A DNA stretch of 64,000 nucleotides, from NCBI RefSeq assembly GCF_022414575.1, contig NZ_JADWYQ010000011.1, positions 62,001 through 126,000 on the forward strand. The letters are read 5' to 3'. The number at the start of each line of letters is the position of its first letter. The first letter of the stretch is position 1. This DNA comes from Streptomyces sp. MUM 178J (GTDB lineage: Bacteria; Actinomycetota; Actinomycetes; Streptomycetales; Streptomycetaceae). Positions 62,451 to 64,000 of the stretch are shown one piece after another. Both the position numbers and the translations under genes were made by a program. The notes beneath the pieces are model-generated. The model saw only the letters and a list, made by a program, of their open reading frames with translations, made no database searches and was not told the origin of the DNA.

Positions 62451-64000
62451 TCAGTCCGGCCCCGCCAGGCGGGCCGCGAGATCCAGAAAAGCATCGGCGG
62501 TGCGCCGGCGCAGCCTGGTGAGATCCAGCTCACGGCTGCTGGACAGATGAGTGTCGAACGGCACCAGCACCGCACCGCCGACGTGTCCGTGGAACCGCTC
62601 GGCGACGACGCCGTCCCGCAACTCACCGGTGTGGCCTCCGATCCTGGCCACCGCGATCACCGCATGGTCGGCAAGCTGCCGTCGACCGCTCTCCCGCACC
62701 GTCGCAAGGATGTCCTTGGCGACGGCGACGGAACTCGTGGTGGCCGTACAGCAGAGCACCATCCGGTCCGCCAGATCCAGCACGAGGTCCGCGGACTCGT
62801 CCACGCGGGCCGCGCCCCAGTCGGAGAGGATCACCGGATAGTGCCGGCTTGCCATGGCGACGATACGGCGGTACTCGTCGCGATACGCCGGGCTCGGAGC
62901 GGAGTGCGTCGCACTGTGCGCCAGCACCTCGAGGCCCGAAGGGGTCCGGGTGGTGAAGCGCCGCATGTCCTCGTATGCGCAGTCGGGAGGCAGAGTGATC
63001 AGGTCGCGCGGAGTGGCGGGGTTCCGGCGCACCAGCCGGTTGTAGAGATCCCCGGCTGCCGGAGCGGCGTCCAGGGCCAGCACCGGCGCTTCGCGCACCG
63101 CGGCGAACACCGCACCCAGCGCGAAGGCAGTCGTCACCCGCCCGCAGCCGGGATACGCCCCGACCAGCACCACATGGCGGCTGTGGCTGAGGGGGCGGGC
63201 GATGCGCGACAGGCGGTCATGCTCGGCCACGCGGCCAAAGCCCAGCCGCGCGGACCAGCGCCCGGGGCGCGGCGGCCGGGGCGCGGAGGTCCAGGCGGGC
63301 CGGGGCACGAGGGGAGGCCTGGACAGCGGCAGAGCGCCGCTTCGATGCCCGCCGCCGTCCTCCCCCGACCCAAGAGGAGCCGTCTGCCGCATCGCGGACG
63401 CCATGGACACATAGCGCGCGAGCACGCCCGCGACCTCGCCGGCCGTCGGACGCTCCTCCGGGTCGGCGGCCAGACACCGCAGGACCAGCTCGCGCAGCGG
63501 CTGCCAGGTGTCGCCTTCCCACAGCAGCATCTCGACTGCGTACCGGTCGTTCGTCCGCCGGCGCTTGCCGCTGATCTGCTTCAGCAGCAGCCCCAACTCC
63601 CGCACATTGTCCGCGGGCGTCGGAGCCCGGCCCGTCCCCGAGTACGTGCCGTCGACCACACAGTCCGACAGCCCCGCCATCAGCACGGAACGTCCCTGCA
63701 GCACGATGGAGTCGGCGGAGAGGACAGCCGGCACCAGCCCCTTGAGGTGGCACAGGCTCACGGCCCCCGCCAGGTGCCAGCCGAGGGTGAGACTGGTCAG
63801 GATGTCCAGCGGGGCAGCAGGGGCTTCCCCGCCGGCGCCCGCTCCCAGCACATCGCTGAGGCGCTGGGTCTTGACCGGCTGCATGGCGAGCCAGGCAGGC
63901 TGCTCGTCCAGGCCCGTGGCCAGCAGGGCCGGAGCATAGCGGCCCTCCATACGCCGCAGTGCCTCGGCCTCGGTGCGGAGCAGCTGCACCTGTGACGGCG
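62451..64000 (-). CDS. fused pseudokinase and MinD-like ATPase (partial)
   Basis: At least 516 residues are visible; the frame continues past the window edge. The first part is a protein-kinase-like fold, but the catalytic loop and DFG are degenerate (HLKGLVPAVLSADSIVL, then MAGLSDCVVDG), so kinase activity is doubtful. A linker follows, and then a MinD/ParA-like P-loop ATPase with LVGAYPGCGRVTTA, where the usual Walker A Lys is Arg, and DWGAARVDESADLVLDLAD. Similar ATPases occur with type VII secretion genes; the full N-terminus and neighbours beyond the edge are needed to tell. Confidence 0.7.
   Translation of the reverse strand, partial: PSQVQLLRTEAEALRRMEGRYAPALLATGLDEQPAWLAMQPVKTQRLSDVLGAGAGGEAPAAPLDILTSLTLGWHLAGAVSLCHLKGLVPAVLSADSIVLQGRSVLMAGLSDCVVDGTYSGTGRAPTPADNVRELGLLLKQISGKRRRTNDRYAVEMLLWEGDTWQPLRELVLRCLAADPEERPTAGEVAGVLARYVSMASAMRQTAPLGSGEDGGGHRSGALPLSRPPLVPRPAWTSAPRPPRPGRWSARLGFGRVAEHDRLSRIARPLSHSRHVVLVGAYPGCGRVTTAFALGAVFAAVREAPVLALDAAPAAGDLYNRLVRRNPATPRDLITLPPDCAYEDMRRFTTRTPSGLEVLAHSATHSAPSPAYRDEYRRIVAMASRHYPVILSDWGAARVDESADLVLDLADRMVLCCTATTSSVAVAKDILATVRESGRRQLADHAVIAVARIGGHTGELRDGVVAERFHGHVGGAVLVPFDTHLSSSRELDLTRLRRRTADAFLDLAARLAGPD

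Overview
The window reads as the chromosome of a Streptomyces or close relative. Base composition is extremely GC-rich. Real genes carry G or C at almost every third codon position, GTG starts are common, and the gene families are typical of the genus: DUF397 and DUF5753 regulators, a subtilisin-inhibitor protein, a SigB-type sigma factor with its small satellite proteins, MurT/GatD, a ureABCFGD cluster and a c-di-AMP riboswitch before an NlpC/P60 protein. No rRNA, tRNA, insertion sequence, phage gene or CRISPR array is visible. Two genes run off the window: a LuxR regulator on the left and a kinase-ATPase fusion on the right.

Layout. 0-9 kb: LuxR-type regulator (partial), hexapeptide acyltransferase, CoA-binding protein, IMPACT protein, and the sbcD-sbcC nuclease pair. 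9-24 kb: mostly regulators and small enzymes. These are Lrp with a divergent rhodanese, a DUF885 zinc hydrolase, a membrane-anchored ACT-GNAT protein, a MocR regulator divergent from an EamA exporter, an alpha/beta hydrolase, a SigJ-like sigma factor, GntR and ROK regulators, a Mug-type glycosylase coupled to purB, and a GDSL hydrolase. 24-29 kb: two CNNM/CorC membrane proteins, a ribbon-helix-helix/Doc-like toxin-antitoxin pair, a methyltransferase and a VOC protein. 28.6-33.4 kb: biotin synthesis, with bioF divergent from bioB-bioA and bioD. 33-38 kb: a WhiJ-type module (XRE, DUF397, anti-sigma-like ATPase), the riboswitch-controlled NlpC/P60 protein, and a ClpP paralogue that has lost its catalytic His, divergent from an orphan Phd antitoxin. 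38-42.4 kb: urease structural and accessory genes. 42.4-56 kb: PlsC, an aromatic-acid-exporter-like protein, NDH-2, transketolase, succinate-semialdehyde dehydrogenase and a SigB-family sigma factor surrounded by small stress-type genes, then an SSI inhibitor and a CtaG-like protein. 55.7-64 kb: pfkA, gatD-murT, def, a TetR regulator divergent from an acyl-CoA dehydrogenase, glutathione peroxidase, and the kinase-ATPase fusion.

Regulation. About twelve genes have a TANNNT -10 box ending 6-9 nt before the start codon, so leaderless mRNAs are frequent here. Divergent promoters often carry a clear inverted repeat that fits the adjacent regulator: Lrp/rhodanese, MocR/EamA, TetR/acyl-CoA dehydrogenase, the toxin-antitoxin promoter, and a DasR-like site on the GntR gene's own -35.

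Most notable. (1) A family of about 100-200 bp GC-rich nested palindromes occurs at four intergenic sites, three of them between convergent genes. In two cases it supplies the last codons and stop of the neighbouring gene (def and mug). (2) A ClpP paralogue has Arg where the catalytic His belongs and lies divergent from a lone antitoxin. (3) A Doc-like toxin has no canonical Fic motif. (4) A degenerate kinase is fused to a MinD-like ATPase. (5) A membrane-anchored ACT-GNAT protein. (6) A 13-nt motif is shared by the bioB and bioD upstream regions. I could not run similarity searches, so family names rest on motif recognition.
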